A stretch of DNA of 64,000 nt from an uncultured Pseudomonas sp. (GCF_946886105.1 NZ_CAMPHV010000003.1:62001-126000), one strand, 5' to 3'. Shown: positions 18,277 through 31,074, numbered from the stretch's first letter. Notes: generated by a model from the letters alone, not told the origin. Translations and numbers: made by a program.

Positions 18277-19452
18277 ATGAATATCACCAGCTTTACGCAA
18301 CGCCTCGTCTTTTCAATCTTTTTGCTCGTCGCGCCAGTCACCTGGGCCAGCCAGGTGGCCGTACCGGCACCGCCGCAGTTGGCCGCCAAGTCTTATGTGC
18401 TGATGGAGGCCTCCAGCGGCAAGGTGCTGGTGGAGAACAATGGCGACCAGCGTCTGCCCCCGGCCAGCCTGACCAAGCTGATGACCGCCTACATCGCTAC
18501 GCTGGAGATCCGTAAAGGTAAGATCGGCGAGAAGGATCTGGTCACCGTCAGCGAGCACGCCTGGCGCACCGGTGGTGCCGCTTCCGGCGGTTCCACCATG
18601 TTCCTGCCGATCAACAGCCAGGTGACCGTGGACGACCTGCTGCACGGCATCATCATCCAGTCCGGCAACGACGCCAGCATTGCCCTGGCCGAGTACATCG
18701 CCGGCAGCGAAGACGCTTTCGCCGACATGATGAACGCGACCGCCGAGCGTCTGGGCATGAACAACAGCCACTTCATGAACGCCACCGGCCTGCCGCATCC
18801 GGAGCACTACTCCAGCGCTCACGATATGGCCATTCTGGCCCGCGCGATCATCAATGAAGACCAGGAACATTATGCGATCTACGCGCAGAAGGAGTTCTTC
18901 TGGAACAACATCAAGCAGGGCAACCGCAACCTGCTGTTGTGGCGTGACAGCACCGTCGACGGCCTGAAAACCGGCCACACCGAGGAAGCCGGCTATTGCC
19001 TGGTGGCCTCCGCCGTGCGTGACGGCGCACGAATGATCACCTCGGTGTTCGGCACTGTTAGCGAGCAGGCCCGTGCTGCTGAAACCCAAAAGCTGCTGAC
19101 CTACGGTTTCCGTTTCTTCGAAACGCGCACCTTCTACAAACAAGGCCAGGAGTTGGCCCAGGCGCAAGTGTGGAAAGGCGCCACTGCCCAGGTCAAAGCA
19201 GGCCTGGCGGCCGACCTGAGTCTGACCCTGCCAAAGGGCCAGCTGGAAAAACTGCAAGCCGGCATGACCCTCAACCCGCAGCTCACCGCTCCGATCGCCC
19301 AGGGCGATGTGATCGGCAAGGTCGAAGTGAAATTGGGCGAAGAGCTGGTGCACAGCGCCGACCTGATTGCCCTGGAAAACGTCGAGCAAGGTAGTTTCTT
19401 CCGCCGCGTGTGGGATAGCATTCGCCTGTTCTTCTACGGGTTGTTCAACTGA
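18277..19452 (+). CDS. dacC: D-alanyl-D-alanine carboxypeptidase (PBP5/6 type)
   Basis: 391 residues. An N-terminal signal ([14 protein letters not shown]) precedes the peptidase S11 domain with SLTK (Ser64), SGN in IQSGNDASI and KTG in [12 protein letters not shown], then the PBP5 C-terminal beta domain. The last residues ([18 protein letters not shown]) form an amphipathic membrane anchor. It trims the terminal D-Ala of pentapeptides in the periplasm. It lies 115 bp after rlpA, so it may have its own promoter, and a terminator follows. Confidence 0.95.
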   Translation: MNITSFTQRLVFSIFLLVAPVTWASQVAVPAPPQLAAKSYVLMEASSGKVLVENNGDQRLPPASLTKLMTAYIATLEIRKGKIGEKDLVTVSEHAWRTGGAASGGSTMFLPINSQVTVDDLLHGIIIQSGNDASIALAEYIAGSEDAFADMMNATAERLGMNNSHFMNATGLPHPEHYSSAHDMAILARAIINEDQEHYAIYAQKEFFWNNIKQGNRNLLLWRDSTVDGLKTGHTEEAGYCLVASAVRDGARMITSVFGTVSEQARAAETQKLLTYGFRFFETRTFYKQGQELAQAQVWKGATAQVKAGLAADLSLTLPKGQLEKLQAGMTLNPQLTAPIAQGDVIGKVEVKLGEELVHSADLIALENVEQGSFFRRVWDSIRLFFYGLFN

Positions 19453-19462
19453 TTTCGCCCAC

Positions 19463-19491
19463 GGGCGCCGCTATCCGCGGCGCCCCGTTTT
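19463..19491 (+). terminator. Terminator after dacC
   Basis: A 9-bp GC stem (19463-19471 with 19477-19485), loop TATCC, then CG and four T residues. It begins 10 bp after the dacC stop. The short T-run suggests partial termination, so ybeD-lipB may still be reached by read-through. Confidence 0.7.
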
Positions 19492-19517
19492 GGACAGGCC
19501 AACAGCCTGCTGACGCC

Positions 19518-19796
19518 ATGACCGATACCGATGTTCAAGCTCCAAAAATCGAATTCCCCTGCGAGCGCTACCCGATCAAGGTGATCGGCGAGGCCAGCGA
19601 AGGCTTTGCCGAGTTGGTGATCGAGGTGATGCAGCGCCACGCCCCGGATTTCGACGCCAGCAGCCTGGTGGTGCGCGATAGCCGCAACGGCCGTTTTCTC
19701 TCCGTGCAGGTGCTGATCACCGCCACCGGCGTCGAGCAGCTACAGGCGATTCACGTCGATCTGCGCGCCACCGGGCGCGTGCAAATGGTTCTCTGA
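19518..19796 (+). CDS. ybeD: DUF493/YbeD family protein
   Basis: 92 residues, the usual size of YbeD. Conserved segments are [13 protein letters not shown] near the N-terminus, [19 protein letters not shown] in the middle and the C-terminal VQMVL. The family has an ACT-like fold and sits between dacA/C and lipB in most gammaproteobacteria; it is suggested to be a small regulatory domain but its role is unproven. Its last base is the first base of lipB (TGATG), so translation is coupled. Confidence 0.93.
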   Translation: MTDTDVQAPKIEFPCERYPIKVIGEASEGFAELVIEVMQRHAPDFDASSLVVRDSRNGRFLSVQVLITATGVEQLQAIHVDLRATGRVQMVL

Positions 19797-20449
19797 TGAG
19801 CCTGCCGCTCGGCTTCCGCGAGCTGGGCCAGGTTTCTTACGAGCCGACCTGGCAAGCCATGCAGCGCTTCACCAACGAGCGCGATGCGAACACGGCGGAT
19901 GAAATCTGGTTGCTTCAGCACCCGCCGGTGTTCACCCAGGGCCAGGCCGGCAAGGCCGAGCACCTGCTGTTCCCAGGCGATATTCCGGTGGTGCAGGTCG
20001 ACCGTGGCGGCCAGGTGACCTATCACGGCCCTGGCCAGTTGGTCGCCTACCTGTTGCTCGATGTGCGCCGCAGTGGCATCGGCGTGCGCGAATTGGTCAG
20101 CCGCATCGAGCGCAGCCTGATCGACACCTTGGCCAGCTACGGCGTGATCGCCAATGCCAAGCCCGATGCCCCGGGGGTCTACGTCGACGGCGCGAAGATC
20201 GCCTCCCTTGGCCTGCGCATCCGCAACGGCCGCAGCTTCCATGGTCTGGCGTTGAATGTGGATATGGATTTGCAGCCGTTCCAGCGCATCAACCCTTGCG
20301 GTTATGCCGGGATGGCCATGACCCAGTTGGCCGATTTGGTGGCTGGGCCGGTGGAGATTTCCGAGGTCAGCGCCCGCCTGCGTGAGCAGTTGGTCAAGCA
20401 TCTCGACTATGCGCAGCAGCAGACCCTGGCGGGCGAAATAGCCGGCTAA
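19796..20449 (+). CDS. lipB: Octanoyl-[acyl-carrier-protein]-protein N-octanoyltransferase
   Basis: 217 residues. It moves octanoate from acyl carrier protein to the lipoyl domains of 2-oxoacid dehydrogenases and GcvH. The active-site signatures are [20 protein letters not shown], the catalytic Lys in [12 protein letters not shown] and the catalytic Cys in INPCGYAGM. LipA, which inserts the sulfurs, is encoded just downstream on the opposite strand, so the two lipoate genes converge. Confidence 0.97.
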   Translation: MSLPLGFRELGQVSYEPTWQAMQRFTNERDANTADEIWLLQHPPVFTQGQAGKAEHLLFPGDIPVVQVDRGGQVTYHGPGQLVAYLLLDVRRSGIGVRELVSRIERSLIDTLASYGVIANAKPDAPGVYVDGAKIASLGLRIRNGRSFHGLALNVDMDLQPFQRINPCGYAGMAMTQLADLVAGPVEISEVSARLREQLVKHLDYAQQQTLAGEIAG

Positions 20450-20478
20450 GCCTTGGCTTATCCACCGCGCGCAGGGTC

Positions 20479-20511
20479 GTAGCCTGGGTTAGCCGAAGGC
20501 GTAACCCGGGA
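20479..20511. repeat. GTAG-headed REP-like palindrome between lipB and lipA
   Basis: The sequence GTAGCCTGGGTTAGCC folds onto GGCGTAACCCGGGA. It is a diverged copy of the GTAGGTTGGGTTAGC/GCGTAACCCAAC hairpin found at 29276-29534. It lies between two convergent genes, where such hairpins stabilise or end transcripts on both sides. Confidence 0.6.
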
Positions 20512-20515
20512 GTTC

Positions 20516-21568
<1,053 letters not shown>

Positions 21569-21721
21569 CGGCTTTCTGGGCTCCGCTAGAGGCTCCGGGG
21601 ACGAGGCGGCTTGTGGCCGCCGCGCAGTCTACCACAGAAGCTGACCGTTCAGTCCGTCGAGCGCCGTGCGGTTCGAGTCGGCGGCAAGTGCATAGTTACC
21701 GCCGGGATGAAAGCCCGGTCA

Positions 21722-21748
21722 TAAAAAAGGCGACCTGCGGGTCGCCTT
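21722..21748 (-). terminator. Rho-independent terminator after the mltB-like gene
   Basis: A 9-bp stem AAGGCGACC/GGTCGCCTT (21727-21735 with 21740-21748) has a four-base loop and, on the minus strand, runs into six T residues. It ends the transcript of the lytic transglycosylase gene 15 bp past its stop. Confidence 0.9.
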
Positions 21749-21763
21749 CGTTCGTGTCGTTGC

Positions 21764-23062
21764 CTAGTTCTGCCGCAACTGCTCGAGCAGGCGGTAGTGC
21801 GGATAGCCGTCGGCCGGCCAGCCTTGTTTCAGCTGAAAGGCGCGTACCGCCTTGCGCGTGTTGGCGCCGATAATGCCGTCGGCGGGGCCGGGCTCCAGGC
21901 CGTTGCGCGCCAGCAGTTCCTGCAGTTCGATACGCTCGCTACGGCTTAGTTGGCGATCTTCGCGGGGCCAGGCGCTCTGCACCCCACCGCGACCGCGCAG
22001 GGCATCGGAGAGCAAACCGATAGCCAGAGCGTAGGAGGTCGAGTTGTTGTACTTGAGGATGCTGCGGAAGTTGCTCAACAGCAGAAACGCCGGGCCACGG
22101 TGCCCAGCGGGCAACAACAGGGTGGCGACAGCTCCGTCGTCGGCGTCTTCGCGGATCTCCGGGTTGATCGGCTTGAGTCCCAGCGCCATCCAGTCGACCA
22201 GGCTGCGACGGACTTCCGGGTCGGCCAGGGTGTAGTCGAAGTCCTGCGGCAGTTGGACCTCGAAGCCCCACGGCTGGCCCTTTTGCCAACCTGAGGCTTG
22301 CAGGTAGTGCGCGGCCGAGGCCAGGGCGTCGGCCGGGGAGTTCCACAGGTCGCGTTTACCGTCGCCGTCGAAATCCACCGCGTGTTCGTTATAGGTGGTG
22401 GGCATGAATTGGGTTTGCCCCATGGCGCCGGCCCATGAGCCGATCAGGCTCTCCGGGGTGACATCGCCGTGTTGCAGAATTTGCAGCACGGCGAGCAGTT
22501 GGCTGCGCCAGAACACCTGACGGCGACCTTCGTAAGCCAAGGTCGCCAGCGAGCGGAGGACGTTATGGTTGCCGATATTGCCGCCGAAATTGCTTTCCAG
22601 CCCCCAGATGGCCAGCAGCACTTCGCGGTCGACACCGTACTGCTTTTTGATCGCTTTGAGCGTGTCGCGGTGTTGCAGGCGCAAGGTGCGGCCCTGGGCG
22701 ATACGTAGCGGCGACAGGGCGCCGTCGAGGTATTCCCAGACGGGACGGGTGAATTCCGGCTGGCTGCTGTCGGCGGCTATCACATCCGGGTTCGGCGTGA
22801 GGCCGGCGAAAGCGCGATCGAACAACTCGGGGTCGATGCCGGCGGCAATGGCATCGCTGCGCAGTAGGTTGCGCCACTCGTCGAAACTGAGCGTTTTCGT
22901 CTCTACCGGGGCGGCGGGAGCTAGAGCCGGAGCGGTGGGCACGGCAGGGGGCGGCGCAGGGGTGGCCAAGGATTGCGCGGGCACTTCGGCGCAGGCGGTC
23001 AACAGGAGGCAGACGCAGGACGTGGCGATGTGGAACAAGCCACGAAGAAACAGGCTGGGCAT
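21764..23062 (-). CDS. Lytic murein transglycosylase with C-terminal peptidoglycan-binding domain
   Basis: 432 residues. A lipoprotein signal ends CLLLTAC (lipid Cys about 24), followed by an Ala/Pro-rich linker. The GH103 MltB-like catalytic domain has Glu156 in WGLESNFGGNIG and AGAMGQTQFMPTTY. A PG_binding_1 domain occupies about 365-430 (LLARNGLEPGPADGIIGA, then NTRKAVRAFQLKQGW). It is the second GH103 enzyme in the window, distinct from mltB by its wall-binding tail. It probably trims periplasmic murein from an outer-membrane anchor. Confidence 0.93.
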   Translation of the reverse strand: MPSLFLRGLFHIATSCVCLLLTACAEVPAQSLATPAPPPAVPTAPALAPAAPVETKTLSFDEWRNLLRSDAIAAGIDPELFDRAFAGLTPNPDVIAADSSQPEFTRPVWEYLDGALSPLRIAQGRTLRLQHRDTLKAIKKQYGVDREVLLAIWGLESNFGGNIGNHNVLRSLATLAYEGRRQVFWRSQLLAVLQILQHGDVTPESLIGSWAGAMGQTQFMPTTYNEHAVDFDGDGKRDLWNSPADALASAAHYLQASGWQKGQPWGFEVQLPQDFDYTLADPEVRRSLVDWMALGLKPINPEIREDADDGAVATLLLPAGHRGPAFLLLSNFRSILKYNNSTSYALAIGLLSDALRGRGGVQSAWPREDRQLSRSERIELQELLARNGLEPGPADGIIGANTRKAVRAFQLKQGWPADGYPHYRLLEQLRQN

Positions 23063-23135
23063 GGTGGTCTCAACACGTTTTGCAGGGCGCTACCTTAGCA
23101 TGGTTGAGGCGGGATGCGGGCTGTGACCTGGTTTT

Positions 23136-23294
23136 TCAGACGGCCATAACGACCGAAGCCTCCCAGTTTTGCTGGGAGGCTTCGCGGCGATAACTGCCTT
23201 TACCTTTACTCGGTTTTTCCTGACGACAGCGGAACAGGGGCTGGGCGATCAGGGATTTAGCCCTATTGGGGCTTTTCTTGCGCTGTTTGGCCAT
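23136..23294 (-). CDS. arfA: Alternative ribosome-rescue factor ArfA
   Basis: A 52-residue basic protein too short for most ORF filters. The ArfA core PLFRCRQEKPSKGKGSYRRE (about residues 19-38) and NWEAS are clear, and the ribosome site GAGGAAAG sits 3-4 bp from the ATG. ArfA enters stalled ribosomes lacking a stop codon and recruits RF2 to release the peptide; it backs up tmRNA. A 13-bp hairpin inside the last third of the ORF is the family's known control: RNase III cutting or termination there yields non-stop mRNA whose product is degraded by tmRNA, so active ArfA builds up only when tmRNA fails. Confidence 0.9.
   Translation of the reverse strand: MAKQRKKSPNRAKSLIAQPLFRCRQEKPSKGKGSYRREASQQNWEASVVMAV
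23154..23184 (-). promoter_or_regulatory. Hairpin inside arfA (RNase III/terminator element)
   Basis: A perfect 13-bp inverted repeat (23154-23166 with 23172-23184), loop five bases, covers codons about 37-47 of arfA. There is no T-run after it, so cleavage by RNase III is likelier than intrinsic termination. Translation through codon about 37-40 before the cut would give a truncated but functional ArfA lacking the C-terminal tail. Confidence 0.8.
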
Positions 23295-23338
23295 GTGCTT
23301 TCCTCATTGGCGACCCGCCATCCGCGGGCGGGCGAATA

Positions 23339-23367
23339 ATGATGCGCCGCTGTGCAAAAAATGTCCA
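23339..23367 (-). promoter_or_regulatory. Candidate sigma-70 promoter of arfA
   Basis: On the minus strand TGGACA (23367-23362) and CATCAT (23344-23339) are separated by 17 bp. This matches five and four of six consensus bases and would give a leader of about 38 nt before the arfA ATG. Confidence 0.4.
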
Positions 23368-23406
23368 GTTGGCTCGGGCGGTCGAAAACGGCGTTCGCGG
23401 TCGGGC

Positions 23407-24453
23407 TTACAGGCCGGTGTCGCTGGCCAGGCCCAGGCGTTGGCCGCAGATGCTCAGGGTCAGCAGGCTCAGGGCGCTCCAGGGGTCGCCGGGGGCTTGG
23501 CCCTTGATCTGCGCGTCGATGCGTTGCGCATCCAGCAGCAATTGCGCCCAGCGTTTCGCGGAGTGGCGCTGCAAGGCTTTACTGACCAGCGGCCGGCGCT
23601 TGTCCCATACCGGCGGGCGGGCGGCGCTGAAGGCTTTCTCCAGGGGCATGCCCTGGGCGTATTGCTGGGCGATGGTGGCCAACAGGCGGGTTTCCCGGGC
23701 CAGGGCCCAGAGAATCACCGGTGGCTCCACCCCTTCGCCGCGCAGGCCTTCGAGCATGCGCTGGGCGTGGGCGGCCTCGCCGTTGAGCGCCGCGTCGATC
23801 AAGCCGAATACGTCGAAGCGCGCACTGTCGGCGACCGCCGCCTGCACGGTGCCGGCGTCGACCTGGCCGTCCTCGGCGAGCAATTTGAGTTTTTCGATTT
23901 CCTGCGCGGCCGCCAGCAGGTTGCCCTCGACCCGCACGGCGATCATGTCCACCGCTTCCTGGCTGGCGGTCAGGCCAGCCTGGGCCATGCGCTGGCGGAT
24001 CCATTGCGGCAATTGGTGCGCGTCGACCGGCCAGATCTGCACGAACTGGCTGTGGGGGCCGTCGATCAGCGCTTTGGCCCATTTGGTCTTCTGTGCGCTG
24101 CCATCGAGTTTCGGCAGGCTGATTAGCAGCACCGTGTCTTCCGGCGGGCGGCCGAGGTATTCGAGCAGCGCAGCGGTGCCTTTGTCGCCGGGTTTGCCGG
24201 TCGGCAGGCGCAGTTCCAGCAGGCGTTTGTCGGCGAACAGCGAGAGGCTGGCGCCCGCTTGCAGCAGGTTGCCCCAGTCGAAGCTGGCGTCGGCGTTGAA
24301 CACCTGGCGTTCGCTGAAGCCCTGTTGGCGGGTGGCTGCGCGAATCGCGTCGCAGGCTTCCTGGCACAGCAGTGGCTCGTCGCCGCTGACCACGTAGACC
24401 GGGGCCAGGGTGCCCTGGAGCTGTTTGCCGAGTTGCGCGGGATTGAGTTTCAT
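23407..24453 (-). CDS. holA: DNA polymerase III subunit delta
   Basis: 348 residues, the normal length of HolA. It opens the beta clamp as part of the clamp loader. Typical segments are MKLNPAQLGKQLQG at the start, PVYVVSGDEPLLCQEACDAI (about 18-37) and the AAA+-like N-domain with LLISLPKLDGSAQKTKW, followed by helical domains. It lies 39 bp downstream of lptE and is the third gene of leuS-lptE-holA, a conserved gammaproteobacterial operon. Confidence 0.95.
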   Translation of the reverse strand: MKLNPAQLGKQLQGTLAPVYVVSGDEPLLCQEACDAIRAATRQQGFSERQVFNADASFDWGNLLQAGASLSLFADKRLLELRLPTGKPGDKGTAALLEYLGRPPEDTVLLISLPKLDGSAQKTKWAKALIDGPHSQFVQIWPVDAHQLPQWIRQRMAQAGLTASQEAVDMIAVRVEGNLLAAAQEIEKLKLLAEDGQVDAGTVQAAVADSARFDVFGLIDAALNGEAAHAQRMLEGLRGEGVEPPVILWALARETRLLATIAQQYAQGMPLEKAFSAARPPVWDKRRPLVSKALQRHSAKRWAQLLLDAQRIDAQIKGQAPGDPWSALSLLTLSICGQRLGLASDTGL

Positions 24454-24492
24454 TGGGACGGGGGCAGGGCCGCTTGCGCGGCCCGGCCAGGC

Positions 24493-25104
24493 TTAAGGCG
24501 TGGGGATCGGCAGTTGGATCGGCGACTGTTGGGGCAGCGCCTCTTGTTGCCGGCGAGCGGCCTCAATGGCTTCGGCCTCGGCTTTAGCTTTGGCTTCGGC
24601 GGTTTGCTGCAGTTGATCGAGGCGCTCCGGCGTGACGCCTTGCAGGCGCTGGGCCAATTGCTGGATCAACTCGCGGCGCATCTCCACACGGATCTGCGCG
24701 GCTTCCTGGTCGCCGCCGATCAGGTTGTTGCCGTCCTGGGTGTAGAAACGTTGGGCTTCCAGCGTATCGCTCATGAGCAGCAGGTTTTTGCTACCGCGAA
24801 TCTCGTAATCGAGCTTCAGGGTCAGCTCGTATTCGGCGGTGCGTGCCGAACTGGTGTAGGTGGCCGCGTTGCGCTCTTCCTGTTCATTGCTCAGCACCAG
24901 GCTATAAGGGGCGCCTTTATACACGCGGACGCCGCTGTTCTGCAGGGCTTCGCGGACGCTCTTGACGGTTTCGCCGTGGGCATTGCGGGCGCTGACGTCG
25001 AGTTCCTTGAGGGCGAATTGGGTGTCGCCGGTGCCGCGCAGCTGAAAACCGCAGGCGCCGAGCAGGGCGGCCAGGCCAATTACCAACAGATTCCGTTTGA
25101 TCAT
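24493..25104 (-). CDS. lptE: LPS-assembly lipoprotein LptE
   Basis: 203 residues from ATG 25104, preceded by AAGGGGAT. The lipobox LLGACGF puts the lipid Cys at about residue 17, and the start of the mature protein (CGFQLRGTG) is the LptE hallmark. LptE plugs and helps fold the LptD barrel that inserts LPS into the outer membrane. The last 45 residues are an Ala/Glu/Gln-rich helix and a Pro-rich tail, longer than in E. coli (193 residues) and typical of Pseudomonas. Confidence 0.95.
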   Translation of the reverse strand: MIKRNLLVIGLAALLGACGFQLRGTGDTQFALKELDVSARNAHGETVKSVREALQNSGVRVYKGAPYSLVLSNEQEERNAATYTSSARTAEYELTLKLDYEIRGSKNLLLMSDTLEAQRFYTQDGNNLIGGDQEAAQIRVEMRRELIQQLAQRLQGVTPERLDQLQQTAEAKAKAEAEAIEAARRQQEALPQQSPIQLPIPTP

Positions 25105-25129
25105 CTTTGTATCCCCTTGGCAAATCGTG

Positions 25130-25155
25130 CGGCGCGCCATGCTGTGGGCGCGCCG
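25130..25155. repeat. GC-rich inverted repeat in the leuS-lptE gap
   Basis: A perfect 9-bp stem CGGCGCGCC/GGCGCGCCG with an 8-base loop lies between the leuS stop and the lptE start. There is no T-tract, so it is more likely an mRNA processing or stability element than a terminator. Confidence 0.45.
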
Positions 25156-25162
25156 AGGTTAA

Positions 25163-27829
<2,667 letters not shown>

Positions 27830-27972
27830 TTATTGAGGGAAACCCTGATTACACCGGCGAATCGACGCCGAGCCCCGTAGACACGCCGTTTGTCGCGGCG
27901 CAGCGCCGGTTCAAAGGCGACCGCTAAGCTTCTGATATGGGCTGCACAATCGAGCCCAGTGTGAGGTGCTGG

Positions 27973-28419
27973 ATGGTTGGACCGCGACGAACCGAGGCGA
28001 GCGGCGGCTTGTACGAGCGATTGCTGCAGCGTCTCGCCCTGGCGCTGGATGAGGCCGATCACTTGAGTCGTACGTCAGCCGAACCGCCTTACGAGTTGGA
28101 ATTACGTGACCTTTCCTCGGCCGAGCTGGAACTGATACGCGCCTACCTGGATCGCGATATCGACTGGCTGCGCGGCTGGCATGCGGCGGCCGAAGAATTG
28201 GCCTTGCTCGAGCATCGCCCGGTGCGCGGGCTCAAGGCTGGCTGGTCGACCCAGCGCGGCGCGGAATATCGTCCGAGCAAGGCCAAGCCCATGCTGCGGC
28301 GTCGCTTGCAGCTTTGTTGCGCGCTGTGCAACGCCTTGGCCGACTGGCAGCCGGGGCGCGGCGTGCAGGCCTGCTCGGCATGCGGTTCGCAGTTGTTCCG
28401 GGCGAGCAACCCGCGTTAG
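27973..28419 (+). CDS. ybeL: DUF1451/YbeL-type zinc-ribbon protein
   Basis: 148 residues from ATG 27973 with GAGG 6 bp upstream. A helical, acidic N-terminal region (LYERLLQRLALALDEADHLS) leads to a C-terminal zinc ribbon, CCALCNALADW then ACSACGSQLF. This is the DUF1451 family, YbeL in E. coli, and ybeL also lies beside leuS there. Function is unknown; the fold suggests nucleic acid or protein binding. It is divergent from leuS. Confidence 0.85.
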   Translation: MVGPRRTEASGGLYERLLQRLALALDEADHLSRTSAEPPYELELRDLSSAELELIRAYLDRDIDWLRGWHAAAEELALLEHRPVRGLKAGWSTQRGAEYRPSKAKPMLRRRLQLCCALCNALADWQPGRGVQACSACGSQLFRASNPR

Positions 28420-28486
28420 CGGTTTCGGCTACTGCTAGTGCTCCCCAGCCTGCTAGGCTTCGCGGCACCCTGCTGAGAGGTGCCCG

Positions 28487-29254
28487 ATGCCGATTCGCTA
28501 CATCCTTAAACAACTACTGCTGCCGCCCGGCATTTTATTGCTGCTGTTGCTCGTGGCCTGGTGGCTGCGCCGACGTTTCCCGCGGCTGGCCTTGGCCTGC
28601 TTCGCCCTGGCGCTCGGTGGTTTATCGCTGATGAGCCTGCCGGTGGTGGTGGAGTGGTCGGCGCGGCAGCTGGAAACCGAGCCGGCCTTGGGCGAATTGC
28701 AGTGGGCCGAACTGGCGGGCCAGGCGCAGGCGATCGTGGTGCTCGGCGGAGGGCGCGGGCAGGCCGATCCGGCTTGGGGCGGCGATCAACCCAGCCTGAT
28801 GGCGCTCGAACGTGTGCGTTATGCGGCGCGATTGGCCAAGGCGTCGGGTTTGCCGGTGCTGACCAGCGGCGGCTTGCATTACGGCGAGCCGCCCAGCGAG
28901 GCGGCGATGATGGCCGAGGTGCTGGCACGCGACTACGGGGTAGCGGTGCGCTGGCAGGAGGGGCTGAGTCGCACCACTTGGGAAAATGCGCGCTATAGCG
29001 CTGAAATCCTGAAGAAGGAGGGCGTCGAGCGGGTGCTGTTGGTGACCCAGGCCTGGCACATGCCCAGGGCGCGCTGGAGTTTCGAGCAGGTCGGCTTCCA
29101 GGTGGTGAGCGCGCCCATGGGCTTTCTCGGCGTCCCCAATGGCCGCCCGGCGGGCGGTTGGTTACCGGAAAGCAAGGCGGTCTGGCAGAGCGGCTTGTTG
29201 CTTAACGAGGCCGTTGGTTTGTGGGCGTATCCCTGGATGTATGGGCGGGAATAG
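28487..29254 (+). CDS. elyC: ElyC/YdcF-type DUF218 envelope protein
   Basis: 255 residues. Two N-terminal membrane helices (about 10-27 and 32-52) precede a DUF218 domain with AIVVLGGGRG, LTSGGLHYGEPPSEAAMMAE, SRTTWENARYS and LLVTQAWHMPRARWSF. E. coli ElyC acts in undecaprenyl-phosphate lipid carrier metabolism and peptidoglycan assembly at low temperature. The catalytic activity is not proven. It lies 67 bp after ybeL; a large palindromic repeat follows its stop. Confidence 0.85.
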   Translation: MPIRYILKQLLLPPGILLLLLLVAWWLRRRFPRLALACFALALGGLSLMSLPVVVEWSARQLETEPALGELQWAELAGQAQAIVVLGGGRGQADPAWGGDQPSLMALERVRYAARLAKASGLPVLTSGGLHYGEPPSEAAMMAEVLARDYGVAVRWQEGLSRTTWENARYSAEILKKEGVERVLLVTQAWHMPRARWSFEQVGFQVVSAPMGFLGVPNGRPAGGWLPESKAVWQSGLLLNEAVGLWAYPWMYGRE

Positions 29255-29275
29255 GCGGTAGGGGGCTGCAAGGTC

Positions 29276-29534
29276 CGTAGGTTGGGTTAGCGGCGACCCA
29301 CGTAGTTGTCGACAGCGCCGTAGATGAATGCCGCGTAACCCAACAGGGCATCCACGCGGTGTTGTTCAGTGCCAACCTAGGACGGGCCGAGCCTGAGTGG
29401 TACGCATGCTGTCGAGCGGTATAAGCAATCTTTGAGCGCCAACAAATATCGCATGGCGGCCTTGTTGGGTTACGCGGCGGCCGATGGCGACGTCGTTGCT
29501 CGGACCGCGATAGTCGCCGCTAACCCAACCTACG
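29276..29534. repeat. Paired GTAG-headed REP hairpins (BIME-like) between elyC and lnt
   Basis: Outer arms CGTAGGTTGGGTTAGCGGCGA (29276-29296) and its exact complement (29514-29534) match over 21 bp. Inner arms GCCGCGTAACCCAACA (29330-29345) and its complement (29463-29478) match over 16 bp. Each half is a REP-type hairpin of about 70 bp; the halves are inverted and separated by about 117 bp of unrelated sequence. It fills the gap between the convergent elyC and lnt genes. Confidence 0.85.
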
Positions 29535-29553
29535 GGGTTCCTGCCGGTCTTGC

Positions 29554-31074
29554 TTACACCGTCTTGGCCATGCGGTTGGCCAGCAGCGCCCAGGCGAACA
29601 GCAGGATGCACAGGACCAGCAGCGGCCAACCGCGCCAGATCAAGTAAGGCGTCAGCTGTTGCATGGGCACCACTTCGCCGTAGAGCACGCCTTGTTCGAA
29701 TTGCGGCAACTGCTCGGTGATCCGCCCCTGGGGGTCGATCAATGCGGTGACGCCGTTGTTGGTGGCGCGGATCATCCAGCGGCCGGCCTCCAGGGCGCGC
29801 ATCTGGGCCATCTGCAGGTGTTGCAGCGGGCCGATCGAGCGGCCGAACCAGGTATCGTTGCTGATGGTCAGCAACAGATCGCTCTGTGCCGCGAGGCCGG
29901 CGGCGAATTCCGGATAAACCACCTCGTAACAGATAAAGGCCGCAATGCGGTAACCCTGGGCTTCCAGCAGCGGTTGCTCGCTCGAACCGCGGGCGAAGTC
30001 GGACATCGGCAGGTCGAAGAAGGCGATCAAGCCGCGCAGTACCTCCTGCAACGGCACGTATTCGCCGAACGGCACCAGTTTCTGCTTGAGGTAGTCGCCG
30101 CTGCCCTGGCCGAGCACGCTGATGCCGTTGTAATAACGCTGCTCGCCGCGCTCGTTGGCCTGGCGGATGGGGACGCCGGTGATAAGCGCGGCCTGGCGCT
30201 CGTTGGCCAGGCGATTGATCGCGCCGAGGTAGCCTTGGGCGCGGTCCTTGAGTACCGGCACCGCGGTTTCCGGCCAGACGATCAGGTCGCTCGCTCGCGC
30301 GCTGGCGGTCAGGTCGCGGTACAACGCCAGTTGCGCGTTGAGCTGCACCGGGTCCCACTTCAGGTTCTGCTCGATATTGCCCTGCACGGCGGCGACCCTC
30401 AGCGGCGCGCCTGCCGCTTCGGTCCAGGCGTGGTCTTTGAGCGCCTGCGCGGCGATCCAGGGGCCGAACAACAGCACGATGCCGGCGGCGAGAAAGGCTT
30501 TGCGCACGCGGAGTCGGGGCAGGTTGACCAGCAAGGCGGCGCTGAGCGCCAGGACAAAGGAAATCAGCCAGACGCCGCCGACCGGCGCCAATCCGGCCAG
30601 AGGCCCGTCGAGTTGGCTGTAGCCGGCGTAAAGCCAGGGGAAACCGGTCAGGAACCAGCTGCGAAACGCTTCCTGGGCCAGCCACAAGGCGGCGAACGCC
30701 AGGCTGTCGGCCAGCGGCGCCTCGGCCCGGCGCAGCCAGCGCGTCCACACCCAGGCGGCCAGGGCGAACAACAGGCCGAGACCGGCGACGAAGGCGATGG
30801 TCAGCAAGGCGGCCAGCGCCGGCGACGCCGCGCCGTAATCGTGAATGCTCACATACACCCAACTGGTGCCGGCGGCGAACAGGCCGAAGCCATAGCTCCA
30901 GCCACGCCCGGCCGCCTGGCGCGGATCGAGGTCGCGCACGCCGAGGTAGAACAACGCGATGGACAGCAGCGCCAGCGGCCAGATATCGAAAGGCGCAAGC
31001 GCCAGTGGGGTGGCGGCCCCCGCGGCCAGGGCAATCAGGTTGCCGGGCCAGCCGGCACGGGTTATCCAGTGCAT
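29554..31074 (-). CDS. lnt: Apolipoprotein N-acyltransferase
   Basis: 506 residues. Six or seven N-terminal membrane helices (about 1-215) precede a periplasmic nitrilase-like domain and one C-terminal helix. The catalytic triad is visible: Glu269 in IVWPETAVP, Lys332 in KQKLVPFGEY and Cys382 in FICYEVVYPE. It adds the third acyl chain to lipoproteins so that Lol can export them, and thus serves the lipoproteins of this window (RlpA, LptE, the MORN protein). It ends the miaB-ybeZ-ybeY-corC-lnt run. Confidence 0.97.
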   Translation of the reverse strand: MHWITRAGWPGNLIALAAGAATPLALAPFDIWPLALLSIALFYLGVRDLDPRQAAGRGWSYGFGLFAAGTSWVYVSIHDYGAASPALAALLTIAFVAGLGLLFALAAWVWTRWLRRAEAPLADSLAFAALWLAQEAFRSWFLTGFPWLYAGYSQLDGPLAGLAPVGGVWLISFVLALSAALLVNLPRLRVRKAFLAAGIVLLFGPWIAAQALKDHAWTEAAGAPLRVAAVQGNIEQNLKWDPVQLNAQLALYRDLTASARASDLIVWPETAVPVLKDRAQGYLGAINRLANERQAALITGVPIRQANERGEQRYYNGISVLGQGSGDYLKQKLVPFGEYVPLQEVLRGLIAFFDLPMSDFARGSSEQPLLEAQGYRIAAFICYEVVYPEFAAGLAAQSDLLLTISNDTWFGRSIGPLQHLQMAQMRALEAGRWMIRATNNGVTALIDPQGRITEQLPQFEQGVLYGEVVPMQQLTPYLIWRGWPLLVLCILLFAWALLANRMAKTV

